A DNA stretch of 9,492 bases from DATLFP01 sp035540955 (GTDB lineage: Bacteria; Actinomycetota; Acidimicrobiia; Acidimicrobiales; CADCSY01), in NCBI GenBank assembly GCA_035540955.1, contig DATLFP010000180.1, positions 1-9,492 on the forward strand, written 5' to 3'. Every line of letters begins with the position of its first letter. Position 1 is the stretch's first letter. The notes under the pieces are model-generated. The model did no database searches, was not told the origin of the DNA, and saw nothing but the letters and a program-made list of their open reading frames with translations. Made by a program: the position numbers and the translations under genes. Positions 1 through 9,442 of the stretch are shown one piece after another.

Positions 1-134
1 TCATCGGCATCGGCGAGGCCGTCATCACCTGCCTCACCGTCAGCGCCGTGCTCGCCTCGCGGCCCGACCTCGTCTACGGCGCCCGCCACCTCGCCGCCAC
101 CCTCGAGCTGCGACCCGCCGAGCTGGCGTCGTGA
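1..134 (+). CDS. cbiM: Cobalt ECF transporter substrate-binding subunit CbiM (C-terminal fragment)
   Basis: Only the last 43 codons are present. The reading frame begins at base 3 and ends with TGA at 132-134. The fragment opens with a hydrophobic segment containing IGIGEAVIT, which matches the conserved end of CbiM/NikM membrane subunits, followed by a short polar tail. In this family CbiM is the S-component that binds Co2+ through its N-terminal residues; that end lies outside the window, so metal-binding residues cannot be checked. Its stop overlaps the GTG start of cbiN (GTGA), which with the downstream cbiN, cbiQ and cbiO order makes the assignment firm despite the short fragment. A NikM (nickel) identity is less likely because a separate CbiN-type gene follows. 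Any cobalamin riboswitch or promoter would be upstream of the window. Confidence 0.85.
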   Translation, partial: IGIGEAVITCLTVSAVLASRPDLVYGARHLAATLELRPAELAS

Positions 135-445
135 AGCGCACGTCGATCTTCGTGCTCGCCGCCCTGGCGGTCGCCGTCGCCCTCGCGGTCTTCGTGAGTC
201 CGTTCGCCAGCAGCGAGCCCGACGGCCTCGAGAAGGTCGCGCGGGACCAGGGCTTCGACGTGGCCGCCCGCGACCACGACCTCGCCGCCAGCCCGGTGGC
301 CGACTACGGCGTCGAGGGCATCCGCAACGAGAAGGTCGGCACCGGGGCCGCCGGCCTGATCGGGGTCGCCGTCACCTTCGGCCTCGCGCTCGGCACCTTC
401 GCGGCGGTGCGGGCGCGGCGGGATCGCAGCAAGGTCACCACGTAG
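131..445 (+). CDS. cbiN: Cobalt ECF transporter accessory membrane protein CbiN
   Basis: This 104-residue protein has two predicted membrane segments, at about residues 5-24 and 72-93. Between them lies an extracytoplasmic loop carrying PDGLE at residues 30-34, the hallmark of the CbiN/PDGLE family. CbiN works with CbiM in the cobalt transporter and is thought to help metal load into the S-component. The GTG start at 131 overlaps the cbiM stop by the GTGA arrangement, indicating translational coupling; no clear ribosome binding site is visible and none may be needed. The TAG stop at 443-445 directly abuts the cbiQ start. The length is typical of CbiN, and the basic C-terminal tail (residues 94-101) suggests a cytoplasmic end. 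An alternative is the PDGLE half of a NikMN-type nickel system, but here it is a separate gene as in cobalt systems. Confidence 0.92.
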   Translation: MKRTSIFVLAALAVAVALAVFVSPFASSEPDGLEKVARDQGFDVAARDHDLAASPVADYGVEGIRNEKVGTGAAGLIGVAVTFGLALGTFAAVRARRDRSKVTT

Positions 446-1204
446 GTGGGCGCCGGCCACGCCCACGCCCTGTACCGCCCGGGCACCTCGCCGCTGCACC
501 GCATCGCCCCCGAGTGCAAGATCGCCGCCACGCTCCTGTTCGTGCTCGCCGTCGTGGCCACGCCGCGGGAGGCGATCTGGGCGTTCGCGCTGCACGCCGC
601 GCTCGTGATCGGCGCCGGGCGGATCGGCGACCTCCCGCTCACGGTCATGGCCCGCCGGCTCGTGATCGAGGTGCCCTTCGTCGCCTTCGCCTTCCTGCTG
701 CCGTTCATCGCCGGCGGTCCCCGCATCGACGTCGGCCCGCTGTCGCTGTCCGAGAGCGGTCTGTGGGGCGGCTGGAACATCCTCGCCAAGGCCACCATCG
801 GCCTCCTCGCCACGGTCGTCCTGGCGTCGACCACCGACCTCCCCGGCCTCGTGCGGGGCATGGAGCGACTGCGGGTCCCGCGGGTGTTCACCGCCGTCGC
901 CGGGTTCATGATCCGCTACGCCGACGTGATCACCGGCGAGCTGCGGCGGATGAGCGTCGCCCGCCGCTCGCGGGGGCATGACCCCCGGTGGCTGTGGCAG
1001 GCCCGCGCCATCGCGTCGTCGGCCGGCGCCCTGTTCGTCCGCTGCTTCGAACGGGGCGAGCGCGTCCACCTGGCGATGCTCTCGCGCGGCTACACCGGGA
1101 CCCTGCCGGCGCTCGACAAGCACCGCACGCCGCCGGCCGAGTGGCTCACCCTCGCGCTGCCGGTGGTCGCCGCCGGCGTGGCGACCGCGGCGTGGGTGGC
1201 ATGA
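446..1204 (+). CDS. cbiQ: ECF transporter transmembrane coupling subunit CbiQ
   Basis: This 252-residue membrane protein is the T-component (EcfT class) that transmits ATP-driven movement from CbiO to the CbiM/CbiN unit. The N-terminus has a SPLHRI-type motif (residues 15-20) before the first membrane helix, as is usual for CbiQ. Hydrophobic segments lie at about residues 26-39, 45-57, 72-89, 111-128 and 235-250. The two short cytoplasmic coupling-helix motifs of the family are visible: ARRSRG at 172-177 and AMLSRG at 210-215; their arginines sit in grooves of the ATPase subunits. The GTG start at 446 follows the cbiN TAG stop with no gap, and a weak AAGG lies 11 bases upstream at 431-434. 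The TGA stop overlaps the cbiO ATG (ATGA). I see nothing anomalous. Confidence 0.93.
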   Translation: MGAGHAHALYRPGTSPLHRIAPECKIAATLLFVLAVVATPREAIWAFALHAALVIGAGRIGDLPLTVMARRLVIEVPFVAFAFLLPFIAGGPRIDVGPLSLSESGLWGGWNILAKATIGLLATVVLASTTDLPGLVRGMERLRVPRVFTAVAGFMIRYADVITGELRRMSVARRSRGHDPRWLWQARAIASSAGALFVRCFERGERVHLAMLSRGYTGTLPALDKHRTPPAEWLTLALPVVAAGVATAAWVA

Positions 1205-1944
1205 CCCCCGCCCTCGAGCTCCGCTCGGTCGCCTTCGCCTACCCGGGCGGGCACCAGGCCCTCTTCGGCATCGACCTCACGGTGGCGGCCGGCGAACGGG
1301 TCGCCCTCCTCGGCCCCAACGGCGCGGGGAAGACGACGCTGGTGCTGCACCTCAACGGCATCCTCACCGCCGGCCACGGCGCGGTCGCGGTGTCGGGCCT
1401 GCCGGTGACCAAGGCCAACCTGCGGGAGATCCGCCGCCGCGTCGGGCTCGTGTTCCAGGACCCCGACGACCAGCTGTTCATGCCCACCGTGCGCGACGAC
1501 GTCGCCTTCGGGCCCGCCAACCTCGGGCTGCGCGGCGACGAGCTCGACGCGCGCGTGCACGAGGCGCTCGTCGCGGTGGGCATGGAAGACCATGCCGACC
1601 GACCGCCCCACCACCTGAGCTTCGGCCAGCGGCGGCGGGTGGCGGTGGCGACCGTGCTGGCCATGCGCCCCGACGTGCTCGTCCTCGACGAGCCCACCTC
1701 CAACCTCGACCCCGCCAGCCGCCGCGAGCTGCGGGAGGTGCTCGAGCCGCTCGCGGTGACGATCCTCGTCGTCACCCACGACCTCCCGTTCGCGCTCGAG
1801 GTGTGCCCGCGCTCGGCCATCCTCGACGGCGGCACCATCGTCGCCGACGGCCCCACCGGCGAGCTGCTCGCCGATGACGACCTCCTGCGCGCCCACCGCC
1901 TCGAGCTGCCATTCGGCTTCGACCCCCGCGCCGCCCGCCGCTGA
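1201..1944 (+). CDS. cbiO: ECF transporter ATP-binding protein CbiO
   Basis: This 247-residue ABC ATPase powers the cobalt transporter. Visible motifs in order are Walker A GPNGAGKTT (residues 38-46), Q-loop VFQDPDDQ (84-91, Q86), signature LSFGQ (139-143), Walker B VLVLDEPTS (159-167, catalytic Glu164) and the switch histidine in VVTHD (H193). The DPDDQ stretch after the Q-loop glutamine is characteristic of CbiO-type ECF ATPases. The signature has Phe where the consensus has Gly; from memory this occurs in this subfamily and need not mean loss of function. I chose the ATG at 1201 because it overlaps the cbiQ stop (ATGA) and gives a normal length; an in-frame ATG at 988 would add 71 arginine-rich residues that are only the shadow of cbiQ. 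A single ATPase gene implies a CbiO homodimer. Confidence 0.95.
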   Translation: MTPALELRSVAFAYPGGHQALFGIDLTVAAGERVALLGPNGAGKTTLVLHLNGILTAGHGAVAVSGLPVTKANLREIRRRVGLVFQDPDDQLFMPTVRDDVAFGPANLGLRGDELDARVHEALVAVGMEDHADRPPHHLSFGQRRRVAVATVLAMRPDVLVLDEPTSNLDPASRRELREVLEPLAVTILVVTHDLPFALEVCPRSAILDGGTIVADGPTGELLADDDLLRAHRLELPFGFDPRAARR

Positions 1945-2023
1945 GCGGCCCGCACTGGCTTCTTGGAGCATCCAGACGTGCAGAGCACGCTCGCTTGCTC
2001 CAAGAACGTGGACGCGCCGAGTC
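1945..2023. other. Convergent intergenic region between cbiO and treZ
   Basis: This 79-bp gap separates the 3' ends of two operons that converge. It contains no credible reading frame. More than half of it is the nested inverted repeat at 1960-2006, annotated separately; the flanks show no other structure I can recognise. Confidence 0.8.
1960..2006. terminator. Probable bidirectional terminator: nested palindrome between convergent operons
   Basis: TTCTTGGAGCA at 1960-1970 is perfectly complementary to TGCTCCAAGAA at 1996-2006, an 11-bp stem. Inside its 25-base loop, CGTGC at 1977-1981 pairs with GCACG at 1985-1989 around an AGA triloop. The two stems are separated by a symmetrical 6-by-6 internal region with few pairs. 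The element lies 15 bp past the cbiO stop and 17 bp past the treZ stop, so it could end transcripts from both sides. There is no T-tract on either side; U-less hairpin terminators have been proposed in actinobacteria. Alternatives are a protein-binding site or a dispersed palindromic repeat. Confidence 0.65.
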
Positions 2024-3757
2024 TCAGGGGCCGAGGACGGCGACGGCGTCGGGCGGCAGGATCACGGTGCCGGGACCGACGTCGATCGCCGGGTCGGACA
2101 CGAGCAGCGGGGTCGAGCCCCGCCCCGGCTCGAGCTCGACCTTGCGCTCGGCGGCGCCGAGGTTGGCGACGATCGTGACCGCGCCCCGCGCCACCACCAG
2201 CGTGCCGGCCTCGTCGTCGGCGGTGACCCGCACGAGGTCGAGACGGCCGTCGGAGAGGTCGGGCGTGGCCCGCCGCAGGTGGATCAGCGACCGGTACCAG
2301 TCGAGGACCTCGGCGTGCGTCGCCCGCTTGCGCTCCTTCCAGAGGAGCTTCGAGCGCTCGAAGGTGGCGCGGTCCTGGGGGTCGGGCACCTCGTCGGCCG
2401 ACCACCCGAAGGAGGCGAACTCCGACCGCCGGCCCTGCGCGACCGCCCGCCCAAGCTCGCGGTCCTCGTGCCCGGTGAAGTACAGGAACGGGGTCGACGC
2501 CGCCCACTCCTCGCCCTGGAACACGAGCGGCACGAACGCCGAGAGCAGGTAGAGGGCGGCGCCCACCTTCACCCGCGGCAGCGGCGTCGAGTGGTTGATG
2601 CGGTCACCGATGGCGCGGTTGCCGACCTGATCGTGGTTCTGGAGGTAGGCGAGGAACTTCCATCCCGGCAGGCCCCCGTGGGGACGGCCGTGGACGCGGT
2701 CGCGGTAGGGCGAGTAGCGCCCGGCGTAGATCCACGCCTCCTCCAGCGCGTCGGCCACGTCGTCGATGGAGCCGAAGTCGGCGTAGTAGCCGTTGGTCTC
2801 GCCGGTGAGCACCGCGTGGAGCGCGTGGTGGACGTCGTCGCTCCACTGCGCGTCGATCCCGTAGCCACCGACCTCGCGGCCCCGGATGATCCGGGGGTCG
2901 TTGAGATCGGACTCGGCGATCAGGTGGAGCGGCCGGCCCACCTCCGCGGCCAGCTCCTCCACCTCGACCGCGAGCTGCTCGAGCACGTGCACCGCGGAGG
3001 TGTCGACGATGGCGTGCACGGCATCGAGCCGCAGGCCGTCGACGTGGTAGTCGCGCAGCCACATCAGCGCGTTGTCGATCACGAACCGGCGCACCTCGTG
3101 ACTGCCGCGCTGGTCGAAGTTCACCGCCTGGCCCCACGGCGTCGAGTAGAAGTCGGTGAAGTACGGCCCGAAGCGGCCGAGGTAGTTCCCCTCCGGTCCG
3201 AGGTGGTTGTAGACGACGTCGAGGATCACGCCGATGCCCCGCCGGTGGCAGGCGTCGACGAGCTTCTTGAACCCGGTCGGCCCGCCGTACCCCTCATGGG
3301 GGGCGTACAGGTCGACGCCGTCGTAGCCCCAGTTGCGGTCGCCGGAGAACGCCGCCACCGGCAGGAGCTCGATGGCGGTGACGCCCAGGTCGACCAGGTG
3401 GTCGAGGCGGCGGGCCACCCCCTCGAAGGTGCCCTCGGGGCTGAAGGTGCCGACGTGCAGCTCGTAGAGCACGGCCGACGGCAGGTGCATGCCCCGCCAC
3501 TCGCGGTCGGACCACCGGAACGCGGCGTGGTCGACGGTGCGGGAGCGGCCGTGGACGCCGTCGGGCTGCCACGGCGAGCGGGGATCGGGCAGCGGCTCGC
3601 TCTCGTCGACGCGGAACCCGTAGTCGGTGCCGGGCCCGGCGTCGGGCGCGTCGGTCACCCACCAGCCGCCGCTCACCTGGTCCATCGCCCGGCGGCGGCC
3701 GGCCACGTCGAGCTCGACCGAGCGGGCCCTGGGGGCCCAGACCTTGAACTCAGTCAC
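2024..3757 (-). CDS. treZ: Malto-oligosyltrehalose trehalohydrolase TreZ
   Basis: This 577-residue GH13 enzyme hydrolyses maltooligosyltrehalose at the alpha-1,4 bond next to the trehalose unit, releasing free trehalose and a shortened maltodextrin in the cytoplasm. An N-terminal beta-sandwich of the E-set/CBM48 type (residues 1-90) precedes the (beta/alpha)8 barrel and a C-terminal beta domain (from about 505). Conserved GH13 regions are visible: DVVYNH (180-185), GLRLD with nucleophile D245, LIAES with acid/base E282, and NHDQVGNR with stabiliser D376; the NHDQVGNR form is typical of TreZ. The GTG start at 3757-3755 overlaps the treY stop (GTGA), and a GGAG at 3768-3765 lies 7 bases upstream, supporting this start. 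It is the last gene of the glgX-treY-treZ unit and has the usual family length. Confidence 0.96.
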   Translation of the reverse strand: MTEFKVWAPRARSVELDVAGRRRAMDQVSGGWWVTDAPDAGPGTDYGFRVDESEPLPDPRSPWQPDGVHGRSRTVDHAAFRWSDREWRGMHLPSAVLYELHVGTFSPEGTFEGVARRLDHLVDLGVTAIELLPVAAFSGDRNWGYDGVDLYAPHEGYGGPTGFKKLVDACHRRGIGVILDVVYNHLGPEGNYLGRFGPYFTDFYSTPWGQAVNFDQRGSHEVRRFVIDNALMWLRDYHVDGLRLDAVHAIVDTSAVHVLEQLAVEVEELAAEVGRPLHLIAESDLNDPRIIRGREVGGYGIDAQWSDDVHHALHAVLTGETNGYYADFGSIDDVADALEEAWIYAGRYSPYRDRVHGRPHGGLPGWKFLAYLQNHDQVGNRAIGDRINHSTPLPRVKVGAALYLLSAFVPLVFQGEEWAASTPFLYFTGHEDRELGRAVAQGRRSEFASFGWSADEVPDPQDRATFERSKLLWKERKRATHAEVLDWYRSLIHLRRATPDLSDGRLDLVRVTADDEAGTLVVARGAVTIVANLGAAERKVELEPGRGSTPLLVSDPAIDVGPGTVILPPDAVAVLGP

Positions 3758-6314
3758 CAGTCATCTCCGTCCGCCTTCAGCAGCGCAACCCGGCCTGTAC
3801 CCATGACCTCCGTGACTGGGATCTCCCCTCCCTGCAGGGTCGCACCCGTGAGCACGTTCGTCCAGCGACCACCGGGGAGATCGAGCACCGTGGCCCCGAA
3901 CCCGCCCCGCGCCGCCAGGCCCAGCGGGAAGCGGGGCACGACGGTGACGTGCCCGGTCCCCCGGAGGAACGCGAGCACGTGGGCCGCCGCCTCGCCCCGC
4001 GCCCGCACCGGCGCGTACGTGCCGCCGACCGGAAGGCACAGCGCGGCGCGCGTGAGGTCGAGCTTCTCGTGGCCCCCTTCGCGCAGCAGCCGGCGCCGCT
4101 CGCCGTAGTCGACCGGCCGCCGGTTGTCGGGGTCGACCAGGGAGTGGTCCCACAGCTCGGTGCCCTGGTAGAGGTCGGGCACGCCGGGGGCGGTGAGCTT
4201 CACCGCCTGCATGGCCAGCGCGTTGACGTGACCGGGCTCGACGAGGGGCGCCACGAACCCGTCGAGGTCGGCCGTGAACGCGGGGTCGGCGAGGGCGCCC
4301 TCGACGAACGCCCGGACGGCCGCGTCGTACGCGGGATCGGGATCGGTCCAGGAGGTGTGGACCTTGGCCTCCCGCGTCGCCTTCTCGACGTACGGGAGAG
4401 CTCGCTCGACGGGCAGCGGGTGGGCGCCCACGAGCGTCTGGTAGAGGAGCCACTCGAGGTTGCGGTCGGGCTCGCGCCCCGCCCAGTGCCCGCGGTTCAC
4501 CTCGTGCCAGCGAGCGACGGCCGCCGCGAAGCGATCGGGGATCTCGGCCAGGACGAGCAGCCGCGCCCGCACGTCCTCGCTGCGCTTGGTGTCGTGGGTG
4601 GTCGACGCCAGCATCGTGCGCGGCCACGCCCGGGCGGCCGCCGCCATCTCGGCGTGGAACGTCTCCACGTCGTCGCTCCACCGGTCGGGCGCGCCACCCA
4701 CCTCGTTGAGGGCGACGAAGCGGTTGAACGTGTAGAACGCGGTGTCCTCGTCGCCCTTGGCCATCACCGGGCCGGTCGTCTGCTGGAACCGCAGGCACAG
4801 GGCAGCCGCCGCCGGCAGCTCGCCCCGCAGGACCTGTCGCAGCAGCGCCCACAGCTCGGGGTCGGTCTCCGGTCGGCGCCGCGCCGCCTCGGCGAGGGCG
4901 GCGTCGATGTGCTCAGCGTCGGCGGTCGCCACCGGCTCGCCGGGCACCACGTAGGTGCGGTACACGGGGAAGCAGGCGATGGCCTCCCGCAACACGGCGT
5001 GCAGCTCGGGTCGGGTGAAGTCGCGGTAGCGGCGCTCGCTCTCGCACAGCTGCACGAAGAGGTTCGTGAGCCGGAGCAGATCGGCGGTCAGCAGGTCGCG
5101 CAGCGCCAGCCGCTTCTTCTCGTACGCGATCTCAGCGAAGTCGGTGGCGGCACCGGTGAACCGCGCGTACGCGTCGGTGAACGGCGCCTCGCCCGCCGGC
5201 TCGTTGAGCACCCGGGTGACCCGGTTGAGGAAGTCGTAGCCGGTCGTGCCGTCGCAACTCCACGGCGGCAGCTGCTCGGGCGGGTGCGTACCGCGACCCG
5301 GCTCGAGGATCTTCTCCAGCACGATCCACGCGCCGGGCGCCCGCTCCCGCAGCCAGTGCACGTAGCGGGCCGGCAGCCGCAGCCCGTCGGGGTGGTCGAT
5401 GCGCACGCCGTCGAGGACCCCGCTCACCAGCCACCGGAGCACGAGGGCGTGGGTGTCCTCGAAGACGAGCTCGTCCTCCATCCGCAGCCCGGCGAGGGAG
5501 TTGATGTCGAAGAACCGCCGGTAGTCGAGCTCGTGGCCGGCGGTCCGCCACCACGCCAGGCGGTAGTTCTGGCGGTCGAGCACGGCGTCGAGCGCGTCGA
5601 GGTCGCCGTTGAGCTCGTCGACCGCTCGGTCGATCGCCGAACCGTCCGCCCGCGCCAGGTGCTGCTTGAGGACCTCCTTGTCGCGATGCCGGGCGAGACG
5701 GTCGAGCGGGTCGGTCGACGTCGCCGGCGGCAGGGCGGCGAACGCCCGTGAGAGGAAGCCGATCTCGTCGTCGTCGGGGACGCGGTCGAGCACGGCGTCG
5801 TAGGTGGGCGGCGCCAGCGGGAACCACTGGTCGCCGTAGGTGACGACCAGCGACCCGCCGCGGCGCTCCACCTGCAGCTCGCCGGCCTCGAGGACCCGTC
5901 CATAGTGGTCGCCCAGCACGGGCAGCAGGATCCGGTTGCGCAGCCGCGACTCCGGCGGATCCCAGTCGACGTCGAAGTACCCGGCGTAGCGCGACGCCGG
6001 GCCGTTCTCGAGCACGTCGGTCCACCACGTGTTCTCGGGCGTGATCGCCATGTGGTTGGGCACGACGTCGAGGATCTGGCCGAGCCCGTGCTCGCCGAGC
6101 GCGGCACAGAAGCGACGGTGGGCGTCGGCGCCGCCGAGCTCGACGTTGACCGCCGAGTGGTCGACGACGTCGTAGCCGTGGCTGCTCCCCGCCGCGGCCT
6201 GCAGGTACGGCGAGCAGTACACGTGCGACACGCCGAGCTCGCGGAGGTAGTCGACGATCTCGGCGGCGTCGTCGAAGGTGAACCCGGGTCGGAGCTGCAG
6301 CCGGTAGGTGGCCC

Positions 6315-6318
<4 letters not shown>
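3754..6318 (-). CDS. treY: Maltooligosyl trehalose synthase TreY
   Basis: This 854-residue GH13 enzyme converts the reducing-end alpha-1,4 linkage of maltodextrins to an alpha,alpha-1,1 linkage, making maltooligosyltrehalose for TreZ. The protein opens with RATYRLQLRPGF (residues 2-13), the characteristic TreY N-terminus. Conserved segments include CSPYLQA (35-41), SHGYDVVDH (46-54), DVVPNHMA (84-91), GVRIDHPDG with nucleophile D308 (304-312), VLEKIL with acid/base E335, and STTHDTKRSEDVRAR with D576 (572-586). The large insertion between D84 and D308 is usual for TreY. I chose GTG at 6318-6316 because it overlaps the glgX stop (GTGA) and puts the family N-terminus at residue 2; the open frame continues 158 codons upstream but only as glgX shadow. 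No good ribosome binding site is visible, so translation probably depends on coupling to glgX. Confidence 0.96.
3762..3768 (-). promoter_or_regulatory. Ribosome binding site of treZ
   Basis: Reading the - strand, GGAG at 3768-3765 lies inside the last codons of treY, with 7 bases between it and the treZ GTG. It is the clearest Shine-Dalgarno match in the trehalose operon and supports the GTG at 3757 as the treZ start. The ATG at 3764-3762 is out of frame with treZ and reaches a stop after four codons. Confidence 0.6.
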
Positions 6319-8426
<2,108 letters not shown>

Positions 8427-8428
8427 GG

Positions 8429-8454
8429 CGGCGACGGTACCCGGCTCGTCGCCG
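8429..8454 (-). promoter_or_regulatory. GC-rich hairpin directly before the glgX start codon
   Basis: CGGCGACG at 8429-8436 is perfectly complementary to CGTCGCCG at 8447-8454, an 8-bp stem with a 10-base loop. It fills most of the 35-bp gap between the methyltransferase stop and glgX, leaving only two bases before the glgX ATG. In the mRNA it would cover the place where a ribosome binding site should be, so it might limit initiation or reduce read-through from the methyltransferase gene. In DNA this GC-rich an 8-bp match can occur by chance, so the functional reading is an inference. Confidence 0.35.
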
Positions 8455-8461
8455 GCCCGAA

Positions 8462-9424
8462 TCAGACCAGCACGTAGAGCCGGGGATGGTGGCCGCGCAG
8501 GTCGAGGCGCAGCTGCTGCTCGACGTGCCAGCGGGACTGATCGCGGACCGCTTGCTCGAATCGCCGCACGTCGTGGGTGAGCACGGCGAAGCGCGCGCCG
8601 GGGACGGCCACCCGCCCGGCCTCGGCCAGCAGCGCGCCGCCGAACGCGTCGTCCGCCTCGAACCGGTGCCCCCACGGGGGGTTGGCGGCGAGCGCGGTGA
8701 CGGATCCCGCCCGCAGCGGGACGGAAGCGGCGTCGGCGAGGAGGAGCGTGCCGGCGCCGTTGCGCCGGGCGGCGGCGAGAGCGTCGGCGTCGATGTCGCC
8801 GGCCAGGACGGCGGCCGCCGGACCGTGACGGGCGCGCTCCACGGCGATCGTGCCCGACCCGCAGGTCGGGTCGAGGAAGACGTCGTCGGGCCGCGGCCGG
8901 CTGAGCCGCACCATCGCCGCCGCCACGCTGGCGTCGAGCGCCCCTTCGAAGCCGGGGACGTGCCACGGGCGGTCGGAGAGCGGTCGCGGCGTGAGCCGGA
9001 TCAGGACCTGCCACGAGGGGACCACCCGCACGAGCAGGTCGCCGTCGTCGTCGTCGACCGGCAGCCCGGCGGCGTCCGCCATGCTCGCCGCCAGCCGCCG
9101 CATGACCGGCGTGCCCGCGCCGGCGGCGCTCAACCGGAGACCGGCGAAGGACCCCGGACGGTGCAGCGCCAGCACGTCGGCGACGGCGGCGTGGATCTGG
9201 CGCAGGTTGGCGTCACCGAGCAGCGCCTTGGGCCGGGGCGCGGCGAAGGTGACCGCGGCGTACGCGGCGTAGGCGGTGCGGACCTCGAGGGCGGCCCGCA
9301 GGTCGCCGACCGCGGCCGTCGCCCACGCGTCGCCCGACGCGGTCACCGGGAGGCCACGCTCGACCAGCTCGTCGACGAGGACCGGGAGCAACCCGGGCAC
9401 GACATCGAAGCGGACCTCCGGCAC
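8462..9424 (-). CDS. THUMP-domain, UPF0020-family RNA (guanine-N2-type) methyltransferase
   Basis: This 320-residue protein looks like a SAM-dependent RNA methyltransferase of the TrmN/Trm14/RlmL-like group. Residues about 60-148 resemble a divergent THUMP RNA-binding region ending in ...TPRPLSDRPW. The Rossmann-fold domain follows: motif I DPTCGSGT (185-192), the acidic loop GDID (209-212), a motif resembling the adenine-binding site at DAAS (231-234) and the catalytic NPPWG (248-252). The NPP[YFW] form is typical of N2-guanine or N6-adenine methylation; tRNA is the likely substrate, but the target base cannot be read from sequence. It is somewhat shorter than archaeal Trm14. The GTG start at 9424-9422 places the family N-terminus (EVRFDVVPGL) at residue 3; no ATG or GTG lies in frame just upstream. 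It runs in the same direction as glgX, 35 bp away. Confidence 0.85.
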   Translation of the reverse strand: MPEVRFDVVPGLLPVLVDELVERGLPVTASGDAWATAAVGDLRAALEVRTAYAAYAAVTFAAPRPKALLGDANLRQIHAAVADVLALHRPGSFAGLRLSAAGAGTPVMRRLAASMADAAGLPVDDDDGDLLVRVVPSWQVLIRLTPRPLSDRPWHVPGFEGALDASVAAAMVRLSRPRPDDVFLDPTCGSGTIAVERARHGPAAAVLAGDIDADALAAARRNGAGTLLLADAASVPLRAGSVTALAANPPWGHRFEADDAFGGALLAEAGRVAVPGARFAVLTHDVRRFEQAVRDQSRWHVEQQLRLDLRGHHPRLYVLV

Positions 9425-9442
9425 CGGCCTATGGTGACCGAC
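9425..9442. promoter_or_regulatory. Minimal divergent start region with candidate -10 box
   Basis: Start codons of the two divergent genes are separated by 6 bp (rightward ATG at 9431) or 18 bp (rightward ATG at 9443). On the + strand TATGGT at 9430-9435 fits the actinobacterial -10 consensus TANNNT. Seven bases later is the A of the ATG at 9443, the spacing expected for a transcript that begins at its own start codon. Both promoters must overlap the opposite gene's coding region. I see no convincing -35 and no clear -10 for the leftward gene. Confidence 0.4.

Noticed and set aside
1620..1634. LSFGQ instead of LSGGQ in the CbiO signature as a possible defect
   Set aside because: As far as I recall the Phe variant is common in CbiO-type ATPases of this group, and all other ATPase motifs are intact, so I do not treat it as abnormal.
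1874..4108. Long open frame (744 codons) on the + strand opposite treZ and part of treY
   Set aside because: It is antisense to genes with complete family motifs, and its composition (rich in Arg, Val, Glu, Gly and His, with no domain pattern) is what high third-position GC produces opposite a real gene.
3949..5751. Long open frame (600 codons) on the + strand opposite treY
   Set aside because: It is a mirror of treY codon bias with no recognisable domain and no start signal.
8427..9014. Upstream extension of the glgX frame
   Set aside because: It overlaps the methyltransferase gene and is a low-complexity Arg/Ala/Pro shadow. The GlgX N-terminus begins at the ATG at 8426.
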